From Malaya genurostris (Eukaryota > Arthropoda > Insecta > Diptera > Culicidae): a stretch of 64,000 bases of DNA. Location of the stretch: positions 45,859,002-45,923,001 of the forward strand of contig NC_080571.1 in NCBI RefSeq assembly GCF_030247185.1. Direction: 5' to 3'. The notes below the pieces were generated by a model. That model did not search any database and was not told the origin of the DNA. It worked only from the letters and a program-made list of their open reading frames with translations. Shown one piece after another: positions 33,650 to 44,619 of the stretch (positions are counted from its first letter, which is position 1; each line of letters begins with the position of its first letter). The position numbers and the translations under genes were made by a program.

Positions 33650-35124
33650 TAACGCATTAGTTTTTTTTTCCAATGAACGTTGCAAATCGATGGCAACAGT
33701 GTGATATCGTAGTGCTTCCATCTCTAATAATAAATTCAATCATGGCAAAGCAAAGCAAATCGAGCGTCAGAAAGAAACATCGACCTTTTCGCAAGCAGTG
33801 CAACTTTTGCTCGCTTCGGTCACAAAACATCCAATGAACTGAATCGACGGCGCTTCATCGTGAAACAAATTGTTTTATCTTCATTCCATTAAAGAGAAAG
33901 AGTGTGTGTGTATCTGTAAGTGTGCTTGTATTTGCTCGTGTTTGCTTCCAAGCATGTGTAACCTCATTCTGTTCCATCCAAATCGATCTGCAATCATGTG
34001 CCCTCGCGGTTGGATCGGAGCGGAAGAAGTGGAAAGAACCGACGGACGCGGACGGATGGAAGTAGTTTTCCAAGCAGAAGGCGAAACAACACACACCATG
34101 CAGCGCTACACATTTCACGTACCCCGCCGCTTCCGCTCTCGACGACCATATAGGGGAAGCGTGGAAAGCGCAAAAAGTATGGGCGAGAAAAACAAATAGC
34201 TTTGTCGGTGATCACCACCATCATCATCATCATCAGCAGCATCATGGTCGATGCGCGCGGTCAGACCGACAACGGATCCGGTCTGTTGCGGGTGCATCAT
34301 CCCCGGAGGGTGTGCAGTGAGACGAGAAAGAGAAAGCAAACCAATCAACGAAAATATATTAGTTCGAAAATCATCGAATTAATTTATCAATAAAAGCTTA
34401 TTAAAACGAATGCGTTGGTGTGCGGAGGGAGGAGGCTGGGTGAAGATGAGAGATCAGAGCACTCGCAATGGTGGAAATCGACCACCGCCGAACGATTCAG
34501 TCGATCGTGGCCGCTTGCAAATGACCGGACCGGGCCTGGACGAGAGGCTATTGGCCGTTAATCGAGACCCGGAGGAGTCTGTGAAAATGTGTTCAGGCGC
34601 TGACTCAGAAGCCGAGCTACACCAGAGTGTGCACCGTTCTTTCCGAACATCGAAGTAGATTTTGACAGACGCGATTTTGCCAACCGGGCGGCAAAACATA
34701 AGCACCTATAAATATGGCAGGGAAAAAATGCACTGATCCTCCAAGTGGCGAAGAGGGAATTGAAAAACATAATAATTCATTAAATTTATAAGAGCCGCTA
34801 GTGTTCTGGTTGATATTTCAACCGGAGCGGAACATCGGGACACGACGGGATCACAGGACGGGAGGAGTTTCGGACGTTGCAGTTTGCCCCAGTGTGGTTT
34901 TTGAAGTGCGGAAGATGGGCCGCCAGTGGAAGGAAGGCATTAATTTTCTGAAAGAGAGCATGTTTTGAAGGTTCACACTTTCCCCGCTTCGTCGCTTGCT
35001 ACTAAATATGTTAACGGTTCAATTAAAAGGCAAACCGAAAACTTAAGGTTCTCATCAATCATCAACCGACCGATGACAGGACTTGCTGTTCGTACGTGCT
35101 TTGAGAGACAATTTAGTTTGGAAT
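33650..35124. other. GC-richer, apparently single-copy block 4
   Basis: Overlapping frames on both strands between 33855 and 34770 have no recognisable domain. An ATC run (34217-34240), GT-rich tract (33901-33925) and TTAATTTATCAATAAA-type AT motifs lie in an otherwise GC-rich context. No match elsewhere in the window. Treated as non-coding host background. Confidence 0.4.
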
Positions 35125-35225
35125 AGTTGGGCCAAAACCTCAAGTATCAAGCATGTTAAGTAAGAGGGCATGCAGCGCCCCTATATTGAATATAAGAAAG
35201 TTCTAACGTTAGTTTTGTTTTTTTT
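35125..35225 (+). repeat. Dispersed repeat family R7
   Basis: Repeats 30005-30110: GGGCCAAAACCTCAAGTATC, GGGCATGCAGCGCCCC, TATATTGAATATAAGAAAG, TTCTAACGTTAG. Confidence 0.6.
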
Positions 35226-35544
35226 TGTCATTGTCAAGTAAATCAATACAAAATCATCAATCAATTACAATCGTTCTAGATGTTATCACTATTATAAGAT
35301 AACCAGCAAGGTATACCTTAGCAGTTTAATACCGCAAGAAACTGGTTGAACCCAGGCGACAGTGGAAGTCATGCATACGAAACCTCATTGCATTATCAAT
35401 CAATCACACAAAATAGTTCTGGGTAAACTTTCACAATCACACCCAAACTCTCTCCAGCTTTTGGCCGAATTTCTTATCGATTTTTTTTCTATTTTGCAAC
35501 ACACTATTTGGTAGAAACATTAAATGAACATTATAGAGTTATAG

Positions 35545-37738
35545 TACTCAAAAGAGTATTTTGATTGTTTTGAGCATTTTGAGTTTCTGAGTATTTTGAA
35601 CATTTGGAATATTTGGAATATTTATAGTATTTCGAGTACACTGAAGTCATTTTTTATGCGAATTTACGTACGGCATAAAAAAATCGCATAACTCTGAAAA
35701 TTCGCATAAAAAAAACCGCATAACTCTGAAACTTCGCATAAAAAAACCGCATAACACTGAAAATTCGCATAAAAAAAGTCGCGTAAAAAAAGTCGCGTGA
35801 AAAAACGCATAAAAAAAAGACCTCAGTGTATTTGGAGTATTTCGAGTCTTTCGATTATTTCAAGTATTTTGCGTATTTTGAGTATTTCGTGTAATTCGAG
35901 TATTTTGAATGTTTCGAGTATTTAGAGAATTTCGAATATTTCGAGTATTTCGAGTAATTTTAGTAATTCAAGAATTTCAAGTATTTTGAATGTTTCGAGT
36001 ATTTTGAGAATTTCGAGTATTTCGAGTCTTTCGAGTATTCCGAGTTATTTGAGTATTTCGAGTTATTCGATTATTTCGAGTATTTCGAGTATTTCGAGTA
36101 TTTCGAATATATCGAGTATTTCGAATATTTCGAGTGTTTGGAGTATTTCAAGCATTTCGAGTATTTCGAGTTATTCGAGTATTGCGAGTTATTCGAGTAT
36201 TTCGAGTTATTCGAGTATTTCAAGTATTTCAAGTATTTTAAGTATTTCGAATATGTAGAGTATTTCGAGTGTTAAGAGTATTTCGAAATATTCGAGTATT
36301 GCGAGTTATTCGAGTATGTCGAGTATTTCGAGTTATTCGAGTTATTCGAGTATTTCGATGATTTCGAGTATTTCAAGTATTTCAAGTATTTCAAGTATTT
36401 CAAGTATTTCAAGTATTTCAAGTATTTCAAGTATTTCACTTATCTCAAGTATTTCAAGTATTTCAAGTATTTTAAATATTTCAAGTATGTCAAGTATGTC
36501 AAGTATTTCATGTATTTCAAGCATTTCGAGTATTTCGAGAGTATTTTTGATATTTCGAATATTTTACGAATTTTGAGTGTTTCGAATATTTCGAATATAA
36601 AGAGTATTTCTAATATTTCGAGTGTTTCGAGTATTTCGAATATTTCGAGTGTTTCGAATATGTCGAGTATTTCGAATATCTCGAGTATTTCGAGTATTTC
36701 GCGAGTATTTTTGGTATTGTTTCGGGTATTTCGAGAATTTCGATTATTTTTTTTACTTCGAGTACTTCGAGAATTTAGAGTATTTCGAATATTTCTATTG
36801 TTTCTAATATGTCGAGTATTTCTAATATTTCGAGTATTTCGCGAGTATTTTTAGTATTTCGAGTATTTTGAGTATTTCGAATGTTTCGAGTATTTCGATT
36901 ATTTCTTATACTTCGAGTATTTCTAGAATTTAGAGTATTTTCAGTATTTCAAGTATTTCAGCTATTCGAGTATTTTGAGTATTTCGATTATTTCGAATAT
37001 TTCGAGTGTTTCGAGCATTTCGAGTGTTTCAAGTATTTCGTGTGCTTCGAATATTTCGAGTATATTGAGTATTCCGAGCATTTCGAGTATTTCGAGTATT
37101 TCGAGTATTTCGAATATTTCGAATATTTCGAATATTTCGAATATTTCGAATATTTCGAATATTTCGAATGTTTCGAATATTTCGAATATTTCGAATATTT
37201 CGAATATTTCGAATATTTCGAATATTTCGAATATTTCGAATATTTCGAATATTTCGAATATTTCGAATGTTTCGAATATTTCGAATATTTCGAATATTTC
37301 GAATATTTCGAATATATCGAATATTTCGAATATTTGAATATTTCGAATATATCGAATATTTCGAGTATTTCGAGAATTTGGAGTATTCCGAATATTTCGA
37401 GTATTCCGAAGATTTCAAGTATTACGAATATTTCGAATATTTCGAATATTTCACAAGTATTTCGAAAATTTGAGTGATTCGAGCATTTCGAGTATTTCGA
37501 ATATTTCGAGTATTTCGAGTACTTCGAGTAGTTCGAATATGTCAAGTATTTCGAATATTTCGAGTACTTGGAGTATTTCGAATATGTCAAGTATTTCGAG
37601 TATTTTAAAACTTCGAGTATTTCGAGTATTCCAGGTATTTCGAATATTTCAAACATTTCGAGTATTTCGAATATTTCGAGTGTTCAAATATTTCGAATAT
37701 TTAGAGTATTTCGAGTATTTAAAGTATTTTAAGTATTA
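35545..37738. repeat. 9-bp minisatellite, consensus ATTTCGAGT / ATTTCGAAT, about 2.2 kb
   Basis: Nearly 2.2 kb of 9-bp units, interrupted by a MITE at 35639-35828. Edges are diverged and the interior has homogeneous sub-blocks: ATTTCAAGT at 36361-36470 and ATTTCGAAT at about 37108-37326. Because nine is a multiple of three, long open frames arise in several frames on both strands (Ser-Ile-Ser-Asn, Glu-Tyr-Phe, Ser-Lys-Tyr repeats); these are by-products and are not called genes. The unit contains TTCGAA and is almost its own complement. Confidence 0.95.
35639..35828. mobile_element. 190-bp MITE inserted in the 9-bp minisatellite
   Basis: Ends CACTGAAGTCATTTTTTATG and, complemented, CACTGAGGTCTTTTTTTTAT form terminal inverted repeats of about 22 bp. 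The element is flanked by TA on both sides (35637-35638, 35829-35830), with minisatellite units beyond. The interior is made of roughly 30-bp repeats of CGCATAAAAAAACCGCATAA type. Termini and TA target fit a Tc1/mariner-related MITE. Similar internal wording occurs at 6740-6830, 10920 and 43261-43375. Confidence 0.8.
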
Positions 37739-37894
37739 GTTCGATGTCATATATTAGGTATTCTTGGTATTCTCCTGCATCGTCGAACTTGCTGATACAC
37801 TGTTGTGTTGAAGACGAAACGTAAAAACATGAAATAAGTCATGTGCACTTTGCACAAACTGGCCACCCACGAGGTACCAAACGAGCTTTTTGCT

Positions 37895-38345
37895 AATAAG
37901 TTGCTAATTAGTTACGGTAATTTTGAATATGTTACCCAATTTTTTTAATGTTTTCATTGTAACTAATTAATAACGAACTCTTCACTGGGATTTGCTTTGT
38001 TTTCAAGCTTATTTGGTGGGGTACTTTGTTAATGTCATATGAACTTAGCGAAGTACTGAAAAAATTAAAAAAAATTGAGTAACAAATTCAAGATTATCGT
38101 AACCAATCAGCAACTAATTGGCAACAAACCATCCGATCCATCCGGGTTTCGATTTGTTTGCAAGTTTATTTTGAAGAGGTGCTCCATTAACTTCATATGA
38201 ACTTAGCGAGGTACTAAAACAAAACTTTAAAATTGGGTATTAAATTCAAAGTTACCGTAACTAATTACCAACTTATTAGCAGCAAATTATTAACCTATTT
38301 TCGTTTTCATTGGCGAGAGGTGTCTCACTAAGTTCATGCTCATGG
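37895..38345. repeat. Family R8, tandem units of about 180 bp
   Basis: Two to three units contain GCTAATTAGTTACGGTAATT, a TTTTTT stretch, ATATGAACTTAGCGA and GATTTGTTT.CAAG.TTATTT. Also present as a palindrome at 26976-27085, a scrap at 25423-25485 and two units at 54560-54845. Confidence 0.6.
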
Positions 38346-38395
38346 TATAGCGTGAATCTGGGTTCGATTCTCGACCCCGCACACATGTTAAATGA
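38345..38395 (+). other. tRNA-like B-box, SINE relic candidate
   Basis: CTGGGTTCGATTCTCGACCC contains the B-box core GGTTCGATTC. No complete cloverleaf can be drawn. Similar in kind to 15460-15500 but different in sequence. Confidence 0.3.
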
Positions 38396-38870
38396 CCTTT
38401 AAGTTAAAACCTCTATGATTGAAACAAAACAAATTAAACTCACTCAAAATTATCATTTTAAAATTAATTTAAACTTTCTTTAAAAACATCTATGAGTTAA
38501 AATTTGAAATATTGGATTATGTTTTTAAAAAATTAGAGCGTAAGCGAAACTTTGTACGAGATTTTTGAAAAAAGTTTGAAAAAATCTCATTTTATTTTAC
38601 GCTTTGTCTTGAACTTATCGGTGCACTAGCAATTTATATCAAACTGCTAACTGCTACCTCGCGGTTCAACATAAACCGTAGGGTGGCCAATAAAAAGGGT
38701 CATCTCTAATGTTGTAAAGCGGCATGGTTATGTTTCTCAAAACGCTACTAAAACAAGACAGGAATTATCCTAATCAAACAATCAATTTAATGAGACTGTT
38801 TCATTGACAAAAGAAAATGGAATTACGGGGTGGGTTAAGAATAGGGTTTTTTTAATGATTTTAAAAATTT

Positions 38871-39751
38871 CAGGGTGGGTCATTTAAAGCATTGGGAAAC
38901 CCAATAACTTTGGACAGAATTGTCAGATCGACCAATGGTATACCGCGTTGGAAGTGTCAATCCAAGACCATTTTACCATGGAACAGTACACACCCAAAAG
39001 AACGCGCTGAAATTGCTCAGTTTTACGTCGAGAAGGTCAACTTTTGGCGAAAAATAATCATGTCAGACGAGGCACATTTCACGTTAAATGGATGGGTGAA
39101 TAAGCAAAATTGTCGGTTCTATGTTACTGAAAACTCTCAATTAATTGAGGAACAGCTTCTTTCGGTCAATGTTACAGTTTGGTGTGGTGTTTGTGCGGAT
39201 ATGGTGATTGGTCCCTATATTTTTCCAAGACGATGATAGAGCAACGAAAATTGTTAATGGTCAATTGTTCGTGCAAATGGTTTGAATGTCTACTGGTTTC
39301 TTCAACAGGACGGTGCAACATGCCATACAGCTCGACTAACAATCGATTCGTTACGACCATTGTACCCCGGACGAGCCATATCGAAAAACGGGGATTTTGG
39401 TTGGCTCCCGAGATCACCCGATTTGACACTAGCAAACTTTTTCGAAGGCCTATTTGAAATCCAAAGCATACGCTGATAAGCCAAGAACCATAGTTCAACT
39501 CAATGACAACATTCGAATGTGAAATCTCCGCCATATCGACCGATACATTGACCAAAGCGATGGAAAACGCCGAAAAAAGCGCACATTTTGTACTCAAGGT
39601 CAAAGGTGGCCATTTACGCGATATCATCGTCAAAAAATTGTTGTAACATAGTTCCTTGAACCGAAATCAATTATAATCGAAATGTAAATAAATAACAGTG
39701 GTTTTTCGTATATTTTGTTCAGAAACAAATACTTCCACTTTAAATGCTCTG
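38871..39751 (+). mobile_element. Internally deleted DDE transposon with CAGGGTGG termini
   Basis: The left end CAGGGTGGGTCATTTAAAG and right end (complement CAGAGCATTTAAAGTGGAAG) form short terminal inverted repeats shared with 32889-33297. Only the right end is followed by TA. The transposase begins immediately inside the left terminus without its DNA-binding domain, so the 5' part has been deleted. Confidence 0.7.
38892..39640 (+). pseudogene. Tc1/mariner-like transposase pseudogene (QQDGATCHTAR family)
   Basis: The catalytic domain is read across frames. Asp1 is in MSDEAHFTLNGWVNKQNCRF, then a VTVWCGVCADMVIGPYIF block, Asp2 in YWFLQQDGATCHTARLTI, and the third acidic position in PRSPDLTLANFF with about 36 residues between. 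The C-terminus is AMENAEKSAHFVLKVKGGHL, ending near 39640. Frameshifts occur after IFPRR, before Asp2 and after the SPDL block. The N-terminal HTH domain is absent. The family is widespread in insects. Inactive. Confidence 0.82.
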
Positions 39752-39759
39752 TACAACAA

Positions 39760-40349
39760 AATTTGTGCAATTTTATTTTTTTTTCGTCAAAGCTGTTTTG
39801 AGAAGGTAGGATAAAAGGTTTTTCCTAAATTTCAATCCCAATAACTCCCATTCAAATTTTAATACGCTTTAATCCGATATAATTGTTCTCAATCGATCAA
39901 GCTTCTCTTTAGCTGTTCTTTTAGCGCACACCACTTTGAACAATCATATCTCAGGAACACCTCGATATTTTTAAATACAATACCTGTCAAAGAAAAAAAA
40001 ACTACACAAAAACTAAAGATTTCGCAGCCTTCATTTTTTTATCCTCAGCTCCCCTCAAATGAAGACTGAAACTTCATTGTTTTTTTGTTTCTGTTGTCTG
40101 GATCGTAAGCGGCTAAGAAAACTAGCCATGATAAAACAGTTCGCTTTCGTATCTCGTTCGATACAGTCAGCAAACTGTCTTATTAAAATTAGTGTAGTTT
40201 CAATGAACTAAATTTAATTTTGTTCCTGAGGTCGTATTCGTTTGAACAGTTATGGAAAAATTATCTTTCCACTAAGTACTGGCCTGAGTTGTGCTTTCTT
40301 CCTTGCAAAATTTACTGTCAAAACAAATCCGTCAAAGTTTGTCCGAAAC
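39760..40349. other. AT-rich non-coding DNA
   Basis: No repeat unit or gene was recognised between the DDE relic and block 5. Confidence 0.35.
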
Positions 40350-42250
40350 TTTCCCTGTGTGCCGACCGCAGCACAGTACCGTTTTTAATCACAGCCAATA
40401 TGCCGTGACATATGGTCTTTTCCGATGAGTTCTCATTCCCCAGTCCGGGCCGGGCCCGCAGTTCGATGTTGGCGGCGGCGGCGTCGGCGACGACTAATGA
40501 TTGGTTTCTACCCCAAACCCGAACCGACACCGGGAACTCTTTCCACACCCAACCCCGTCGACGGTCGGTCGTTCGCTTCCCACATCAAACTCATCAACTT
40601 CCGATGAGGCAAAATAATAAACCTATAATGTATCGATTTTATCCTGCCTTTCATCGTATCATTAAAGTGTTCGACGCGTTTTTTTCTCCTTCTTTTTTTT
40701 CTGCTTCCCTCATTTCATCTCTTTCTCTCGCTCTTTCTGCCCATCCACAAACCCAATATCGTTGGCGGTAGCGTCATAATCATCGTCGTCGTCGTCGTCG
40801 TCATCGTCAACATCATCATCATCATCATCGCCATCCGTCGTTTCGATTGGGCGTTGTGATCAATTTTGTGATTTGCTCTTTTGCTTGTTGATACCCCGTT
40901 TCCTGTGAAAATCAATCAATCAATCAATCAAGAGGAGATTTTCAACCGAATGAAATAACCATTCCGGGGAGAGATAATTTCAACAGATGCGATTTCATAG
41001 CCATTAATTTATTTATGAGATCGAATCTTTCGATTTCGTTACTCCCCGACGAAGACGGAGCAATCGACCGATGCAACCTCAGCAATGTCCCATCCGTCAC
41101 TGACGTACCGTGGATGCATGAACCACTATCAATCGGTCGGTTGGTCGCTTGGTCGGATGTGGTCTACAGCGCCGAAGGTTCCCTTTTTTACTGGCGCGGG
41201 AGATGATGATTGCTTAAGATGCGAAAAGCGCATGTCCTTACCAACACAAACTAATCATCATGCTCGAACCCGAAGCATGGCAGTACGCAAACTTAGTGGT
41301 AGTGAATAAAGTTCCCTGTTGCCTTGTAGCAGACCCTACAACAGACAGGAACATGAACGGTTGAACAGGGTTGTCGTCGATGGAGGGGAAGAACTAGGTT
41401 GCGAAGAGCTAAGCTCGCTATCGTGATTCAGGGATCGGTCAACTGGTGAGCTTCTTCAACCCCTGGACCGAACGCCGAACACCGAACATAACTTCGGAAC
41501 TAACCCAAACCACACAATCGTCACCCGGTAAATCCCAAAGTTTGTGGCTGCGGTAAAGTTGTGTCCCCGGGAGTAAACTGGAGCTGGTGACGGGGGGAAG
41601 CTTTTGTGTTTAACAGAAAAACCCAGAAGGATCAAGAGAGCAATCACGTAGTGTGTTTTTCGCTCGTTTGCAAATATGTCTGTATTAATAATGTCTGCCA
41701 TGTTTGCGGCGCTTCAGTCGTTCGGAGTCTCGTCGGAGCTCTGGTCGGCACTGGTGGGGGGGGAGGAGGTGTGCCGAGGAAGAGAACGGAAGATTTGACT
41801 CGCGAGGGAGAGGGAGGGCACGACGGAGGGAAGGGAAAGTAGAGAGTTACCAATCTCCCGCAATCTCTCCTTTGTATGAGCTGGAAAGCGGAACCCAAGT
41901 CGTTTGGAAGTTGAACTAAGTGACGGACGGGGGCATGGATGGGAGGAGGAGGAGGAGACGGGTCGGTTTGTATGGCTTTGCCACTTGAGATACAGCGAGA
42001 AAGAGATGAGGTAATAACAACACCATTTGGATCTCGTCGCGTAACAGGAGGCGAAAAGAATATCACATTGAGGTTAAGAGAAGTCGAGCTTGTGTTTCAC
42101 AAAGCTGCCAAGTTGTCCCCCCGGGGGCAGTGAGTGCAGTTTTCTCGCTGGATTTTAATTTGAGATTTACGACCGGGCAGTTTTGTTCCGTTTTCGGACG
42201 AAGTAGGCTACGTACTTACGACTAAATAAGATGTCAATTTATGGGAACGT
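40350..42250. other. GC-richer, apparently single-copy block 5
   Basis: Contains clustered microsatellites: CGT (40784-40802), CAT (40811-40829) and CAAT (40912-40930), plus G-runs near 41755. Open frames on both strands (for example 41644-42066) are low-complexity and unrecognised. Not matched elsewhere in the window. Non-coding by default. Confidence 0.4.
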
Positions 42251-42496
42251 AATTTTCTTTATCTGCTTGCTAGTGAATGGGGAATAAGGATAAATGTTTT
42301 CAATTGAAAAATCCAACGTTTCGACGCTGTGGATTTGCGTCTTCGTCAGGGGAATTTTATTTTAAATATTGGTAATTCAAGACGCTTGATAACAAATGTA
42401 AATTTGAGAGAGCGACTTTATCTTGGGTTTCTCTATAAAAAGGCAATAGAATTACTGGAAGACCCGATGGTTAACCAATTTCAGCATGTTTAAATT

Positions 42497-42960
42497 CGTT
42501 CGAAAGGTACTATTGAGTCATTGGTCAAGTTCGAATTTCAAATGGCGGTCACTTTTGGCTCCAGAGATATGATGATATAAGTGTCGTAACCGACAAAACG
42601 CACTTTTTTTCTCTCCGCTCATTTTTTTTGGTTGAATAGATTAAAAAAAAACTTCGTTTGAAAGCTACTATTGGGTTGTGAATCAAGTTAATCAATCAAA
42701 TGACTATCACTTCTGGCTTCGGAGATATAATGGTAAAAGTGACGTAATCGACAAAACAAACCCTTTCATTTTGTATCCGCTCATTTTTCTCGGAGTTGAC
42801 TGAATCGATTTCAACAAGCTTAAGATCGTTTGAAAGCTACTACTACATCGTTGATGAAGTCCAGAGATCAAATGATTGGCACTACCCGTGTAAGAGACGT
42901 AACCGACAAATCGCATTTTGTTTCTATCTGCACTTTTTTTTCAGAACAGTGCTAATCATT
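42497..42960 (+). repeat. Three diverged tandem units of about 160-175 bp
   Basis: Units start near 42497, 42655 and 42829 with CGTT(C/T)GAAAG(G/C)TACTA. Each contains a GGAGATAT- or AGAGAT-like block, GTAACCGACAAA and a CCGCTCATTTTT-like block. Clearly related but diverged. No coding content. Confidence 0.7.
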
Positions 42961-43260
42961 TTTTATTTGATTTCAGGAATGCTACCGAGAAGTACTGAAA
43001 CGCACTTTTATGGATCAAATCGGATTGAAATTGTGTCCAAAAGAAGCCCAAATTCGTGTCAAAAATCATATTAAACTTTTTTCAATGAAATTATTTTAAT
43101 AATTAGAGAAAGACAACATCACACAACTAGGTAAACCAAGAAGAATTTTTTTTGAATATATTCTGACACTGTATAAACGCTCGGTATGTGACACAGTTGC
43201 CACTCTTGGAACAAATGTCCATCCAAATCAAAAACAATGTTAGTTTGTATAAACTAAACT

Positions 43261-43520
43261 GCAGAGCCCGCGTAAAAACGCGCAACATCAGAAGTCTTTG
43301 AAACTTCGGAAATCCGCGTTAAAAGAAACCGCATAAAAAATCGCGTATCTTCGGGAATTCGCGTAAAAAGAAATTATTGTGAGAAAACGTGCTTAATTTA
43401 TCTAGCAGTGAGACGATACCTTTTTTTTTATCAATGCGTATATGTGTTTTTCATTAATATTCATTGGTATTTTTAGTTTGCATGAAATTATTTTAATGAT
43501 TTTTAAACGCATTTAGTTTC
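43261..43520. repeat. MITE-like GCGTAAAA repeats followed by an R10 fragment
   Basis: 43261-43378 has repeated GCGTAAAAA / CGCATAAAAAA wording like the MITE at 35639. 43380-43520 matches the start of R10 (ATCTAGCAGTGAGACGATAC, ATCAATGCGTATATG). Confidence 0.6.
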
Positions 43521-44619
43521 GTCGGCAATTATAAAACGTATACCTTTTTGTATTCCAATTTAAAAAATTTTCAGTATATTAAAATATATATAAGTACATT
43601 CGTCTCTGAAAAATTGTGGTTAAAAGAATAACAAATTTTAAACATAGTATTGAAATTTCAATGAATGTGCGGAACATTTTGAAGAAAAATGAACTCGTGT
43701 TTGTCCAGTGGTTGTAGTTTAAAACAAATGAAATCGATTGTATAATAAAAATTTCATAATTCCTAAATACCTTGATGCCTCGTCATAGTTAAACAATTAC
43801 GTTACCAAACACGTTCCGTGCTAAAAGCAATACGTGAAAATTAAAAACATGGGTTTGGAAACAAATTTAAAAATTTCTTTTGCAGAATCACAACAGAAAA
43901 ATTCATTTTAAAAATTTTGATCACTGTTTTCAGTTTTTTTTGGCTTGGAAACTGGGCAGATTTAGTATTATTTAAGGTACTTCCGGAACCGAAATCCAGA
44001 GACCAGTGTAATCGAAAACGGTTCGTCAAATATCACATTATGATATTCAGTTTGGTGATTGGTGATGCAGTCATATCGCCAATTAAGTAACTACATGTAA
44101 TATTTTCATATATCCTACGATTATTACCAAGTATAATGATAATAAGCGCAATAGTGCTAATTCAATCACGCAGATAATTCAAAAATATTACTCTATTTAG
44201 CAAGAATATTATACACTGTGCCTGCTGTTTGTTCGAGACAAGCAAAAGCATGCGCTCCTGTTACTTATAAGAATAATATTTCTGCTAAATAGTAAAACAG
44301 AAAAATTACTTGAAATTTTTTGTATTAAGTCGTTTAGTTGAAATTTTTTCATTTTAAAATTGTCATATATAGCCCTTATTACCGTTCCAATCTCACATTC
44401 ACTTCACTTACATGTCACTTCACTTGATTTTCCTTATTACCAGTATCACGCACAGTGAAGTAACCACTGTAGTGAAAAAAAAACATTTTTCCAACAAAAT
44501 TTTGGTCATGTGATGTTTGCAATAATCACAAGCTCATCTAAATAATTACTTTTATCTTTGGAGCGACTTCCGTACTAAGGACCTAAATTCACTTCACTCG
44601 AAGTGATAATAAGGGCATA
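43521..44619. other. AT-rich non-coding DNA
   Basis: One R10-like phrase (ACTTCCGGAACCGAAATCC near 43980). Otherwise no gene or repeat boundary was recognised. Confidence 0.35.

Noticed and set aside
36881..37656. Open frames up to about 220 codons of Glu-Tyr-Phe, Ser-Asn-Ile and Ser-Lys-Tyr repeats on both strands
   Set aside because: They are direct products of a 9-bp tandem repeat, which keeps frames open on either strand; no start context, flanking exon or domain supports a gene.
41644..42066. 140-codon Pro-rich frame on the minus strand
   Set aside because: Low-complexity, overlapped by frames on the other strand, with no family resemblance or splice context.
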